Below, one piece after another: positions 26,720-35,620 of a DNA stretch of 64,000 bases; the stretch's first letter is position 1; each line of letters opens with the position of its first letter. Under the pieces are notes generated by a model. That model saw only the letters and a list, made by a program, of their open reading frames with translations. It was not told the DNA's origin and ran no database searches. A program made the position numbers and the translations under genes. Source of the stretch: Secundilactobacillus collinoides DSM 20515 = JCM 1123 (GTDB taxonomy: Bacteria; Bacillota; Bacilli; Lactobacillales; Lactobacillaceae); NCBI RefSeq assembly GCF_001435975.1, contig NZ_AYYR01000013.1, positions 62,001 through 126,000 on the forward strand. The letters run 5' to 3'.

Positions 26720-27574
26720 ATGGCAACAATTCAGTGGTTTCCCGGCCATATGGCAAAGGCCATCCGCCAGCTAGAAGAAAATTTACACGTGGTGGATATT
26801 GTCTTTGAACTGGTCGACGCCCGCATTCCCGAAGCATCGCGGAATCCAGAAATCGAACGCCTCATTAAGGATAAGCCCCACCTGATGATATTAACCAAGA
26901 GTGACCTTGCTGACCCAGTCCAAACAAAAAACTGGATCGCACACTTTAAAAAAATGGGCCTGCCCGCCATTTCTGTTGATTCAAAGGCAAACATTACCAC
27001 GAAGACCGTGACCAAGATCGCGCAGTCGATTCTCGGTGATAAACTGGCCGCCGAGCAGCAAAAGGGTTTAAAGGAACGGCCGATTCGCGCCATCACCGTG
27101 GGGATTCCAAATGTGGGCAAGTCAACATTGTTGAATCGGCTTGTTAACAAGCGGGTCGCACAAGTAGGTGATACGCCTGGGGTCACCAAGGGTCAGCAGT
27201 GGTTACGGTCGTCTTCAAAACTGTCGTTGCTGGACACCCCTGGGATCCTCTGGCCAAAGTTTGAGGACGAAGTAACGGGGCAAAAATTAGCGTTAACTGG
27301 AGCAATTAAGGACAAACGTTTTGCCAGTGATGACGTGGCGTTGTACGCCCTGCATTTTTTCCGCGAAAATTATCCAGAAGCATTGCCGAACCGTTATAAA
27401 TTAAGTGATGCCGACCTGGCGCTGAGCGACGTGGATCTGTTGCTGGCGATTACCAAGAAAATCGGCATGAAAGACGATTATGACCGGGCCAGTGAACGAC
27501 TGATCTTGGATACGCGCAAAGCCAAGCTTGGCCGCTACACCCTTGACCGAACGGACGGCGAGCAAAATGACTGA
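26720..27574 (+). CDS. rbgA: Ribosome-biogenesis GTPase RbgA (YlqF)
   Basis: 284-residue circularly permuted GTPase required late in 50S assembly. The order is G4 then G1 then G3. TKSD is near residue 59 after WFPGHMAKAIRQLEENLHVVDIV and DARIPEASRNP; GIPNVGKSTLLNRL is near 131; DTPGI is near 172. The C-terminal ANTAR-like helical region contacts rRNA. ATG 26720 with GAGGGGAG is preferred over the upstream in-frame ATG 26666, which lies inside yozE. Its end overlaps rnhB by 8 bases. Confidence 0.97.
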   Translation: MATIQWFPGHMAKAIRQLEENLHVVDIVFELVDARIPEASRNPEIERLIKDKPHLMILTKSDLADPVQTKNWIAHFKKMGLPAISVDSKANITTKTVTKIAQSILGDKLAAEQQKGLKERPIRAITVGIPNVGKSTLLNRLVNKRVAQVGDTPGVTKGQQWLRSSSKLSLLDTPGILWPKFEDEVTGQKLALTGAIKDKRFASDDVALYALHFFRENYPEALPNRYKLSDADLALSDVDLLLAITKKIGMKDDYDRASERLILDTRKAKLGRYTLDRTDGEQND

Positions 27575-28337
27575 AAAGCTGTCAATTGCAGCATACAAAA
27601 AGCAATTCGAAACGGTAACCTCCGATGATGATCCGCTGTTCGTCCAAGCTGCCGCAGATAGTCGTAAGGGTGTCCAACAGCTTATTGCGCACACCCATCA
27701 ACGGCTTGAACGATTAGCCAAAGTAAAGAGCGCTTTTGAGAAGCGCTTTTTTTATGAAAATCAGGCGCGGCAAAAGGGCCGGACAGTGATTGCCGGCATC
27801 GATGAGGTCGGCCGCGGACCGTTGGCCGGTCCCGTGATCAGTTGTGCTATCGTGCTGCCCGCTGACTTTGATGTTTTGGGCGTTAATGATTCAAAACAGC
27901 TGAGTGATCACAAACGCGAACAGCTCTACCCGCAGATTCTAAATGAAGCCGTTAGCGTGGGTATCGGCTGGGCTTCAAGTCAACAAATTGACGATTTAAA
28001 TATTTATCAAGCGACCCGAGTAGCCATGCTTGAAGCGGTCACACATCTTACGGTGAAACCCCAGCAGCTGCTGATCGATGCCATGGCTATTGACACCGAT
28101 ATTCCCCAGTTGAAATTGATCAAAGGCGATGCCAAGAGTATCAGTATTGGTGCGGCCAGTATCGTGGCCAAAGTGTTCCGGGATCACGTGATGCAGGCTT
28201 ATGATCAACTGTATCCAGGCTATGCATTCAGCCATAACGCAGGCTATGGCACAAAGGCACACTTGGATGGACTGGCACAGCTTGGGCCGACACCCATTCA
28301 CCGAAAAACGTTTGCCCCGGTTTCGGACTTTTTCTAG
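27567..28337 (+). CDS. rnhB: Ribonuclease HII
   Basis: 256-residue endonuclease that cuts RNA in RNA-DNA hybrids and at single ribonucleotides. GIDEVGRGPLAGPVISCAIVL near residue 76 contains the first catalytic Asp-Glu pair. The later Asp residues are in LLIDAMAI near 171 and KGDAKSISIGAASIVAKVFRD near 190. The N-terminal 65 residues are a typical extension. ATG 27567 inside the rbgA end is favoured, so translation is probably coupled. An intrinsic-terminator-like hairpin lies within this coding sequence (27729-27753). Confidence 0.96.
   Translation: MTEKLSIAAYKKQFETVTSDDDPLFVQAAADSRKGVQQLIAHTHQRLERLAKVKSAFEKRFFYENQARQKGRTVIAGIDEVGRGPLAGPVISCAIVLPADFDVLGVNDSKQLSDHKREQLYPQILNEAVSVGIGWASSQQIDDLNIYQATRVAMLEAVTHLTVKPQQLLIDAMAIDTDIPQLKLIKGDAKSISIGAASIVAKVFRDHVMQAYDQLYPGYAFSHNAGYGTKAHLDGLAQLGPTPIHRKTFAPVSDFF
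27729..27753 (+). terminator. Terminator-like hairpin inside rnhB
   Basis: AGCGCTT (27729-27735) pairs perfectly with AAGCGCT (27741-27747) around TTGAG, followed directly by seven T in the sense strand of rnhB. It would sit about 160 bases into the gene and could reduce read-through toward dprA when translation is weak. Confidence 0.45.
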
Positions 28338-28383
28338 GAATCCTACGTAGTTACTCCTAAGACCAAATAAGGAGTGATTTGAC

Positions 28384-29253
28384 GTGGATAAACGACGATT
28401 ATTACTGCGGCTCAGATTAGCAAGGGGGATTGGCATCAAGGGAGAATCTTTGATTTACCAGTGGCTGTTGGCCCATCCCACGGGGGTGAAAAATTTATTG
28501 CCGCAGGATATGGCTCAAATTGCGCACCTGAACGTGACGACTGCTCGGAAATTTTATGAAAGTTTTACCAGTCAGCAATTAAGCGATGTGGTGGCGCGCC
28601 ATTTGACCGAAGCAAACTGGTTCACGATTCTAGATGAAGCCTACCCAGCACAACTCAAAGAAAGCTATTTGCCACCAAACGTGATTTTTTATCAGGGTAA
28701 CTTAGCACTCTTGAACGCGGGAAAATTATTAGGCGTCGTTGGTGCGCGAGAGCCCACTAAATACGCGCAAATCGCAATGCAGCGCCTCTTACCTGGGCCG
28801 ATTCAACAAAACCACATTATCGTTTCCGGGTTGGCCATGGGGGTCGATGCCCTGAGCCACCGACTGGCGATCCATGCTGGTGGTCACACCATTGGCATCA
28901 TCGGCACCGGTCTCAACCTGACCTATCCCGCGCAAAACCGAAAATTACAGATGTACATGTCAGCCCACGAACTTGTCTTGAGTGAGTATCCGTTTGGCGA
29001 CGTTGGCAAACCGCACCACTTTGTAGAACGTAACCGGATCATTGCCGGATTAAGCGAAACAGTGTTAGTTGTGCAGGCAAAACAACATAGTGGCAGTCTG
29101 ATCACGGCTAACTTGGCGATTCAAAATAATCGAAATGTTTTAGCGGTTCCTGGCCGGATCGATGACCCGCTTTCTGCAGGGTGTAATGAACTCATTCTGG
29201 CAGGGGCTAAACCCGTGCTGGCACCGCAACACATCGTGGAAGAATTTTTGTAA
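28384..29253 (+). CDS. dprA: DNA-processing protein DprA (Smf)
   Basis: 289-residue protein that loads RecA on incoming single-stranded DNA during natural transformation. An N-terminal helical section (about 1-75) precedes the Rossmann-like DprA core: LGVVGAREPTKYAQ near residue 117, IVSGLAMGVDALSHRLAIHAGGHTIGIIGTGLNLTYPAQN near 145-185, and GLSETVLVVQAKQHSGSLITANLAIQNNRNVLAVPG near 220-255. The C-terminal winged helix of some homologues is lacking. The start is GTG 28384 with AAGGAGTGA. Between rnhB and topA is its usual place, so presence alone does not prove competence. Confidence 0.96.
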   Translation: MDKRRLLLRLRLARGIGIKGESLIYQWLLAHPTGVKNLLPQDMAQIAHLNVTTARKFYESFTSQQLSDVVARHLTEANWFTILDEAYPAQLKESYLPPNVIFYQGNLALLNAGKLLGVVGAREPTKYAQIAMQRLLPGPIQQNHIIVSGLAMGVDALSHRLAIHAGGHTIGIIGTGLNLTYPAQNRKLQMYMSAHELVLSEYPFGDVGKPHHFVERNRIIAGLSETVLVVQAKQHSGSLITANLAIQNNRNVLAVPGRIDDPLSAGCNELILAGAKPVLAPQHIVEEFL

Positions 29254-29326
29254 TATTAGCTGCGAAAAGCGACTGATTTGAACCCTCACCGACACATTTA
29301 CGCACTATAATATAGTAGTTCTTTGG

Positions 29327-29355
29327 TTGACAATCCATTTTTTATGAAATATGAT
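29327..29355 (+). promoter_or_regulatory. Promoter of topA
   Basis: Consensus TTGACA (29327-29332), a 17-base spacer and TATGAT (29350-29355). The leader is about 60 bases. A TATAAT at 29306-29311 has no -35 partner. Confidence 0.85.
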
Positions 29356-29423
29356 GTGAAAGATTTGATGAATAAAAACCATAACATTGTATTTTTAAAA
29401 AAATGAGTTAAAGGAGTAATTGG

Positions 29424-31526
29424 ATGCCAACATCAACCAAAAAACGGGCAAAGCGTAAAAAGCCGCAAAAGAAACTTGTTATTGTGGAATCGCCTGCCAA
29501 AGCAAAAACCATCGAGAAATATCTCGGTCGGACATACAAGGTGATGGCTAGTCTGGGTCACGTCCGCGACTTACCAAAAAGTAAGATGGGCGTTGACGTT
29601 GATCACGACTACGATCCCCACTATATTTCCATCCGTGGGAAGGGCGACGTCATCAAGGAATTGCGTTCCGAAGCCAAGAAAGCGAAGCAAGTTTATCTCG
29701 CAGCTGACCCGGATCGTGAAGGCGAATCCATTGCTTGGCACTTGTCCCACATTCTCGACTTAGATCCGAAAGATAAAAACCGGGTGGTCTTCAACGAAAT
29801 CACAAAAGATGCCGTTAAGGACGCCTTTAAAACCCCACGTTCCATTGATATGGATCTCGTTGATGCCCAACAAGCACGGCGGATCCTAGATCGTTTGGTG
29901 GGCTACTCGATCTCACCACTCTTGTGGAAAAAGGTGAAGAAGGGACTCAGTGCCGGGCGGGTACAATCCATCGCCCTCAAACTGATCATTGACCGGGAAA
30001 CCGAGATCAAAAACTTCGAACCGGAAGAATACTGGACCATCGACACAGAGTTTAAGCACAAACGGTCAACGTTTGCGGCTAGTTTTTACGGTCTCAAGGG
30101 CAAGAAACAGGACCTGCCAAGCAACGAAGCGGTTCAAAAAATCTTGGCCGACATCGACCGTGACGGCGACTTTGATATCACCAAAGTGACCCGGAAGGAA
30201 CGTAAACGTTCGCCGCAGCCACCGTTTACGACGAGTGCTATGCAACAGGAAGCCAACAAGAAGCTGAACTTCCGAACCCGGAAGACCATGATGGCTGCTC
30301 AGCAGCTTTACGAAGGGATCAATATCGGTAAGGAAGGCTCACAGGGGCTTATTACCTATATGCGGACCGACTCCACTCGGATCTCAAACATTGCTAAGCA
30401 CGAAGCGTCAACTTTCATTCACGAAAAATACGGCGCTGAATACGCAGCCACAAAGCCTATCAAAGGAAAGCTGCCTGAAGGGGCGCAAGACGCCCATGAA
30501 GCCATCCGACCAACCTCTGTTTATCGGACACCTGCCGACTTGAAGGAATATTTGACCAACGACCAGTTCAAGCTTTATTCACTGGTCTGGAATCGCTTCA
30601 TGTCCAGTCAGATGACACCGGCTGTGATGGATACCATGGCGGTCACCCTGGAACAAAACGGCGTGACTTTCAAAGCCAACGGTTCGAAGATGAAATTTGA
30701 CGGGTTCTTAAAGGTCTATAAGGACGGTAAGGAAAAAGATAATTTACTGCCTGATCTCAACGAAGGCGACACGGTCACCCTCAGCAAGACCGATCCCGCA
30801 CAACATTTCACCCAGCCACCGGCACGTTATTCTGAAGCCAACCTGATCAAGGCGCTTGAAGAAAACGGTGTTGGCCGGCCATCAACGTACGCACCAACGC
30901 TGGATACGATTCAACGACGGTACTACGTGAAATTAACGGGGCGTCGTTTCGAACCAACGGAACTGGGCGACATTGTTAATTCCATCATCCAAGACTATTT
31001 CCCAGACATTGTGAACGTTGGGTTCACGGCTGGTCTAGAAAAGGAATTAGATGGCATTGAAGAAGGTCATCAAGACTGGGTCAAGGTCGTGGACGACTTC
31101 TACAAGCCGTTTTCAAAGGAAGTTGACCACGCTCAAGACACCATTGAAAAGATTCAGATCAAGGACGAACCAGCGGGCTTCGACTGTGATATTTGTGGGG
31201 CACCGATGGTCATTAAGATGGGCCGTTACGGCAAGTTCTACGCGTGCTCGCGGTTCCCAGATTGCCGCAACACCAAACCGATTGTTAAAGAAATCGGCGT
31301 TATCTGCCCGAAGTGTAAGCAGGGTCAGGTCATCGAACGCAAGAGCAAGAAGAACCGGATCTTCTACGGCTGTTCCCGCTACCCAGACTGCGACTTTGTG
31401 ACATGGGATAAGCCAGTGGGCCGTGACTGTCCAAAGGACGGCCACTACTTGGTTGAAAAGAAGGTCAAGGGCGGCTTGCAGGTCGTTTGTCCAAATGGTG
31501 ATTACGAAGAGGCGGTACAAAAGTAA
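29424..31526 (+). CDS. topA: DNA topoisomerase I
   Basis: 700-residue type IA topoisomerase that relaxes negative supercoils. The Toprim domain opens with [20 protein letters not shown] (about 17-36) and has [16 protein letters not shown] near 92. The active-site Tyr is in [13 protein letters not shown] near 312. C-terminal zinc ribbons have cysteine sets at CDICGAPM with CSRFPDC (about 588-615), CPKCKQG with CSRYPDC (about 630-657), and a degenerate third, CPKDG with VCPNGDY. ATG 29424 has AAAGGAG. It follows dprA, as is common in Firmicutes, from its own strong promoter. A 33-base perfect hairpin lies immediately downstream. Confidence 0.98.
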   Translation: MPTSTKKRAKRKKPQKKLVIVESPAKAKTIEKYLGRTYKVMASLGHVRDLPKSKMGVDVDHDYDPHYISIRGKGDVIKELRSEAKKAKQVYLAADPDREGESIAWHLSHILDLDPKDKNRVVFNEITKDAVKDAFKTPRSIDMDLVDAQQARRILDRLVGYSISPLLWKKVKKGLSAGRVQSIALKLIIDRETEIKNFEPEEYWTIDTEFKHKRSTFAASFYGLKGKKQDLPSNEAVQKILADIDRDGDFDITKVTRKERKRSPQPPFTTSAMQQEANKKLNFRTRKTMMAAQQLYEGINIGKEGSQGLITYMRTDSTRISNIAKHEASTFIHEKYGAEYAATKPIKGKLPEGAQDAHEAIRPTSVYRTPADLKEYLTNDQFKLYSLVWNRFMSSQMTPAVMDTMAVTLEQNGVTFKANGSKMKFDGFLKVYKDGKEKDNLLPDLNEGDTVTLSKTDPAQHFTQPPARYSEANLIKALEENGVGRPSTYAPTLDTIQRRYYVKLTGRRFEPTELGDIVNSIIQDYFPDIVNVGFTAGLEKELDGIEEGHQDWVKVVDDFYKPFSKEVDHAQDTIEKIQIKDEPAGFDCDICGAPMVIKMGRYGKFYACSRFPDCRNTKPIVKEIGVICPKCKQGQVIERKSKKNRIFYGCSRYPDCDFVTWDKPVGRDCPKDGHYLVEKKVKGGLQVVCPNGDYEEAVQK

Positions 31527-31535
31527 GCGTGCGGA

Positions 31536-31656
31536 ACAAGCCGGTTAGGGGGCGGAGTGTAAGCAACTCTGACAGAAATGTCTGAACTTGGCATTTCTGT
31601 CAGAGTTGCTTACACTCCGCCCCCTGGCTTGTGGAGCACATTTAGTCTCGAGGACA
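31536..31656. repeat. Long hairpin repeat element (copy 2), after topA
   Basis: A perfect 33-base stem joins 31548-31580 and 31592-31624 around an 11-base loop. ACAAGCC (31536-31542) and GGCTTGT (31626-31632) extend it. It shares CTTGGC on the loop side, CAGAGTTG in the right arm and a downstream CTCGAGGACAG (31648-31658) with the element after hup, although most other bases differ. It starts 10 bases after the topA stop. No T run follows directly. The stretch up to 31856 shows only small AT-rich inverted repeats, such as 31767-31788. Confidence 0.85.
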
Positions 31657-31856
31657 GTAAAAAACTGTCTAAGAGGGGCTTTTCATCAAAAAAACCTCAC
31701 TCCTCAAAGCCTCTGAACGCAAACCGGAGTACTTTACCTGCCAAACTAGTGAGCTTACGTTAAGTCTTTGACAGCAAAAACTGTCAAAAGGGTAGCTCTA
31801 TCTGCAAACGCAAAGCTCCTAAACAAAACCGAACCCAAAGTACCCAATAAAAAACT

Positions 31857-31905
31857 AAAAAAGGAGACCCGACAGAATCCAAATTCTGCCAAAGTCTCCT
31901 TTTTA
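31857..31905. terminator. Bidirectional terminator between topA and the MazG gene
   Basis: AAAAGGAGAC pairs with GTCTCCTTTT, with an inner CAGAAT/ATTCTG stem. A runs on the left and T runs on the right fit both directions. Confidence 0.88.
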
Positions 31906-31980
31906 GTCTCTTCTTCATTCCTATCATCAAACCGAATAATCATCCACGGATCAATCGCAGTGCAACTCTCAAACCATGTT

Positions 31981-32304
31981 TCAATCCCGGCCTTCAAACC
32001 GCTTCGTTAACTTTTGCTCACTACCGCTCAACAGGTCATCCGCCGAAACGCCATACTTACTGGCACAAAACAGCACCTGGTCCAACACATCCCCAAGCTC
32101 TTCGTGCAAATTAGCCACCATTTCAGTCTCGGTCGCGTGGTGTTCTCCAGGGTGGTCGCGGCCGATTTCAAGCGTCCGCACCGCCCGCGATAACTCGCCG
32201 ACTTCTTCGGTCATAAAATTAATACCGATCTGTGCTGAATATTGGTCCCAGCCGCGCTGGTGATAAAAATCTGCCAGCCATTTTTGGTGGGTGTTTAAAT
32301 CCAT
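31981..32304 (-). CDS. MazG-like nucleotide pyrophosphohydrolase
   Basis: 107-residue all-alpha NTP pyrophosphatase. The metal-binding signature is FMTEEVGELSRAVRTLE near residues 30-46, with the second half HEELGDVLDQVLFCASKYG near 67-86. It is a single-domain protein, not the two-domain E. coli MazG, so it is probably a house-cleaning enzyme of the MazG/RS21-C6 type; substrate unknown. Minus-strand ATG 32304 has GAGGAAG upstream. It is divergent from xerC. Confidence 0.88.
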   Translation of the reverse strand: MDLNTHQKWLADFYHQRGWDQYSAQIGINFMTEEVGELSRAVRTLEIGRDHPGEHHATETEMVANLHEELGDVLDQVLFCASKYGVSADDLLSGSEQKLTKRFEGRD

Positions 32305-32513
32305 GTCATCATCTTCCTCATCTTTGTTTCTCTTAGTATACCAAAGTCAGTGACAGCCGGATTTAGTTGTTTAATATCTTATCGCGATTGTTATATAATA
32401 ATTATTGTAACCGAAATCATTGCTGGTGAAGCAAGGCATACATGGTTCCGGACCTGGTCAATAAGGGTGTCATCCGGAGCTAATGCAGCTAAAAGATTAA
32501 AATTCATTAAACC

Positions 32514-32530
32514 TTTGACCAAGTTTGACC
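32514..32530 (-). promoter_or_regulatory. CtsR operator upstream of xerC-hslV-hslU
   Basis: On the minus strand this reads GGTCAAA, CTT, GGTCAAA: two identical heptads spaced by three bases, which is the known CtsR heat-shock operator. It ends 7 bases before the -35 of the xerC promoter. CtsR represses clp genes in low-GC Gram-positives. Confidence 0.85.
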
Positions 32531-32536
32531 AAATGC

Positions 32537-32565
32537 TTGAAACCTGTCTCAAAGTCTGTTAAATT
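32537..32565 (+). promoter_or_regulatory. Promoter of xerC-hslV-hslU
   Basis: TTGAAA (32537-32542), a 17-base spacer, TAAATT (32560-32565) with TG forming an extended -10. The transcript would start near 32572, just ahead of GGAGGTGG. Confidence 0.75.
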
Positions 32566-32587
32566 GTTTGTCAACGGAGGTGGTTAC

Positions 32588-33499
32588 GTGTCAGACTTAG
32601 AAAGTTTATTTGTCACCTATCTCACCAGTGAGCGTCAATATTCGGACGATACGGTCAAAGCCTATCGTGAGGACATTGATGCGTTTCGCCACTTCCTGTC
32701 AGAGACCGGTGGGACGGTTGACCTTTTAAAAATCAGCAAGTTAGACGTTCAGGTGTACCTGAGTCAACTCTACGATGAACACAAGGCGCGTACAACGATT
32801 GCGCGAAAGATTTCCAGCCTGCGGTCATTTTATGAGTTTCTGGTTCGGGAACACAAAATCGCGCAAAACCCGTTTGCCTACGTCACACTGAAGAAGCGGC
32901 CAGCGCCATTACCTCGGTTCTTTTACGAAAAGGAAATGACGGCGCTTTTCCAAGCGGCAGCGGCGAACCCTGATGCGACCTTGGCGCTGCGGGACTCTGC
33001 CATTCTTGAAGTTCTGTATGCTACGGGGATCCGGGTCAGCGAATGCTGCGGGCTCACGCTTGACGATGTTGATTACAGTACTCAACTCATGCTGATCCAT
33101 GGGAAGGGGAACAAGGAACGTTATGTGCCGTTTGGCAACTACGCGAAGCACGCATTGCAAACGTACCTGACCGACTGCCGGGCACCGCTGATGACCAAGT
33201 ATCAACAAGCACACGACACAATTTTTATCAATCACTACGGGCGGCCGATAACCGCGACAGGCGTTGAATACGTTTTGAACCAAGTGATTGATCGCAGTAC
33301 GCTGACTGGGGACATTCACCCGCACATGTTGCGGCACACGTTTGCCACCCACCTATTGAATCACGGCGCCGATCTGCGGACGGTGCAGGAACTGCTGGGA
33401 CACAGCAGCCTGTCCACCACCCAAATCTACACGCACGTGACAAAGGCGCATCTGCAACGGGATTACCGCAGGTATTTTCCGCGGGCAACACACGACTAA
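32588..33499 (+). CDS. xerC: Tyrosine recombinase XerC
   Basis: 303-residue recombinase partner of XerD in dif-site dimer resolution. The N-terminal SAM-like domain covers 1-95 (FVTYLTSERQYSDDTVKAYREDIDAFRHFL). Catalytic residues are R149 (ATGIRVSEC), H246 and R249 (PHMLRHTFATH), H272 (LLGHSS) and Y281 (TTQIYTH). Start GTG 32588 with GGAGGTGG is chosen over the longer frame from 32525. Placement upstream of hslV-hslU matches the codV-clpQ-clpY operon of B. subtilis, and here the whole operon sits behind a CtsR-type operator. Confidence 0.95.
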   Translation: MSDLESLFVTYLTSERQYSDDTVKAYREDIDAFRHFLSETGGTVDLLKISKLDVQVYLSQLYDEHKARTTIARKISSLRSFYEFLVREHKIAQNPFAYVTLKKRPAPLPRFFYEKEMTALFQAAAANPDATLALRDSAILEVLYATGIRVSECCGLTLDDVDYSTQLMLIHGKGNKERYVPFGNYAKHALQTYLTDCRAPLMTKYQQAHDTIFINHYGRPITATGVEYVLNQVIDRSTLTGDIHPHMLRHTFATHLLNHGADLRTVQELLGHSSLSTTQIYTHVTKAHLQRDYRRYFPRATHD

Positions 33500-33520
33500 A
33501 AAAGAAAGTTGGGATTATAG

Positions 33521-34045
33521 ATGACATCAATCGTAGCGGTACAACACAATGGCCACAGTGCCATGGCTGGTGACGGCCAAGTAACCATGGGCGAAAAAGT
33601 GATTATGAAGGGTCAAGCCCAAAAGATTCGTAAAATTTACGATGATAAAGTCGCCGTTGGTTTTGCCGGCGGGGTGGCTGACGCCATTACACTGGAAGAA
33701 AAATTTGAAGCCAAGTTAAAGGAATTTGACGGTGACCTGCAGCGGGCTGCCGTTGAACTTGCCCAACAGTGGCGGTCTGACCAGGGACTGCAAAAACTCG
33801 AGGCGATGCTGATCGTGATGGATAAGGATAACATGCTGCTGGTTTCTGGGACCGGTGAAGTGATTGCCCCAGATGACGGCATTCTCGCCATTGGATCAGG
33901 CGGTAACTTTGCCCAGGCCGCAGCCCTTGCCATGCACCGTCACGCAACGGATATGAGTGCTGGTGAAATTGCGAAGGCGGCTCTTGGCATCGCCAGTGAG
34001 ATCGATATTTTCACGAATGAAAACATCAAAGTCGAAGAATTCTAA
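33521..34045 (+). CDS. hslV: ATP-dependent protease subunit HslV (ClpQ)
   Basis: 174-residue proteasome-like peptidase forming a double hexamer. The sequence begins [24 protein letters not shown], so removal of Met leaves the catalytic N-terminal Thr. GDGQVT and [13 protein letters not shown] are family motifs. It needs the HslU ATPase encoded next. The ribosome site is weak, which may reflect coupling to xerC 21 bases upstream. Confidence 0.97.
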   Translation: MTSIVAVQHNGHSAMAGDGQVTMGEKVIMKGQAQKIRKIYDDKVAVGFAGGVADAITLEEKFEAKLKEFDGDLQRAAVELAQQWRSDQGLQKLEAMLIVMDKDNMLLVSGTGEVIAPDDGILAIGSGGNFAQAAALAMHRHATDMSAGEIAKAALGIASEIDIFTNENIKVEEF

Positions 34046-34076
34046 ATTAATCCCCAAATAGAAAGCTGGAATTTGA

Positions 34077-35492
34077 ATGGATCCGATAACCAAAACACCA
34101 AAAGAGATCGTGGCACTGCTTGACGACTACGTAGTCGGTCAGGGCGACGCCAAGAAATCCATTTCAATTGCCCTGCGGAACCGGTACCGCCGAATGCAGC
34201 TGCCGGAAGCCATGCAGGACGAAATCACCCCAAAGAACATGTTGATGATCGGTCCCACCGGGGTCGGGAAAACTGAACTTGCGCGCCGGCTAGCGAAGAT
34301 CGTTAAGGCGCCGTTCGTTAAAGTCGAAGCCACCAAATTTACCGAAGTCGGGTACGTTGGCGGTGACGTCGAATCCATGGTTCGCAGCCTCGCTGACGTG
34401 GCTGTTAAAATGGAAAAGGACAGCCAGTTTGAAGGCGTTCGTGCCGAAGCAGCCCGTCGCGCTAACAACCGGTTAACGAAGCTGATCGTGCCGGGTAAAA
34501 AGCCGAAGCAAAAACAGCAAAACGACATGTCGGCCATGATGAACATGTTCTCCCAGCTGCAACAGGGCAACATGCCATCCGCACCAGAACAGCCTAAGGA
34601 AGAGGTCACTGACGATATTAAAAACGAGCGTATGTCCGTTTCTGATCAGTTGGCGAAGGGCCTTCTAGAGGACCGTGAAGTTGAAATTGAAATGGATGAT
34701 CCGCAACAAGCTGCTGCGGGCGGCAATCCGATGATGAACCAAATGGGTATCGACCTGAGCGACACACTGGGTCAAATGATGCCGAAGCGTCGAGTCAAGC
34801 GCAACATGCCCGTTTCAGAAGCCCGCGAAGTTCTAATCCAAGAAGAATCAGAAAAACTCGTGAACGAGGGCGACATCAATCATGATGCCATCAAACGTGC
34901 TGAAAACACCGGGATCATCTTCATCGATGAAATTGATAAGATCGCTTCCAAGAACAACCAAAACAGCGGTGAAGTTTCCCGAGAAGGCGTTCAGCGAGAC
35001 ATTTTACCAATCGTTGAAGGGACGCAGGTCCAGACGAAGTACGGCCTGTTAAGTACCGACCACATCCTGTTTATCGCAGCCGGGGCCTTTACCGAATCAA
35101 AGCCAAGCGACCTGATTGCTGAACTTCAGGGGCGGTTCCCGATTCGGGTGGAATTGGACGACCTGGATAAGGATGACTTTGTCCGAATCTTGACAGAACC
35201 AACCAACTCGCTGATCAAGCAGTATACGGCGCTGATCGGCACCGATAACATCAAGGTGACCTTCACCATGGAAGCTATCCAACGTATTGCTGAACTCTCA
35301 GCAGAGTTGAACCACGAAAATCAAAACATCGGTGCACGTCGTTTGCACACGGTGCTGGAAAAATTACTTGAGGACCTGTTGTACGAAGGGCCTGATATGC
35401 AGATGGGTGACATTACCATCACTGAAAGTTACGTGAACGACAAGATCGGCAACATTGTTAAGGATAAAGACCTTTCGCGCTATATTCTTTAA
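34077..35492 (+). CDS. hslU: HslU (ClpY) ATPase
   Basis: 471-residue AAA+ unfoldase that feeds HslV. LDDYVVGQGDAKKSISIALRNRYRR near residue 13-37 is the HslU N-terminal signature. Walker A is GPTGVGKTELARRL near 61, Walker B is GIIFIDEIDKIA near 279, and sensor and Arg-finger regions follow. The I-domain (about 115-250) is rich in Gln, Met and charged residues. The C-terminal end (LSRYIL) is the tail that docks into HslV. It closes the operon with a bidirectional terminator. Confidence 0.98.
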   Translation: MDPITKTPKEIVALLDDYVVGQGDAKKSISIALRNRYRRMQLPEAMQDEITPKNMLMIGPTGVGKTELARRLAKIVKAPFVKVEATKFTEVGYVGGDVESMVRSLADVAVKMEKDSQFEGVRAEAARRANNRLTKLIVPGKKPKQKQQNDMSAMMNMFSQLQQGNMPSAPEQPKEEVTDDIKNERMSVSDQLAKGLLEDREVEIEMDDPQQAAAGGNPMMNQMGIDLSDTLGQMMPKRRVKRNMPVSEAREVLIQEESEKLVNEGDINHDAIKRAENTGIIFIDEIDKIASKNNQNSGEVSREGVQRDILPIVEGTQVQTKYGLLSTDHILFIAAGAFTESKPSDLIAELQGRFPIRVELDDLDKDDFVRILTEPTNSLIKQYTALIGTDNIKVTFTMEAIQRIAELSAELNHENQNIGARRLHTVLEKLLEDLLYEGPDMQMGDITITESYVNDKIGNIVKDKDLSRYIL

Positions 35493-35514
35493 TCAGTTGT
35501 TGCTTGCAAAACTT

Positions 35515-35557
35515 AAAAGCCGCCACAACCCGATATTTTCAGGTTGTGACGGCTTTT
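35515..35557. terminator. Terminator between hslU and the ABC exporter operon
   Basis: AAAAGCCGCCACAACC pairs with GGTTGTGACGGCTTTT. A and T flanks allow use in both directions for the convergent units. Confidence 0.92.
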
Positions 35558-35620
35558 AGTTTCCGTCATGGCTCATCAGCTGTTCTGATACTAAAACGGC
35601 CATGTGAGGGTCAAATACGG

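Noticed and set aside
31536-31632. The long hairpin after topA as the topA terminator
   Set aside because: No T run follows the stem; a proper terminator lies further on at 31857-31905.
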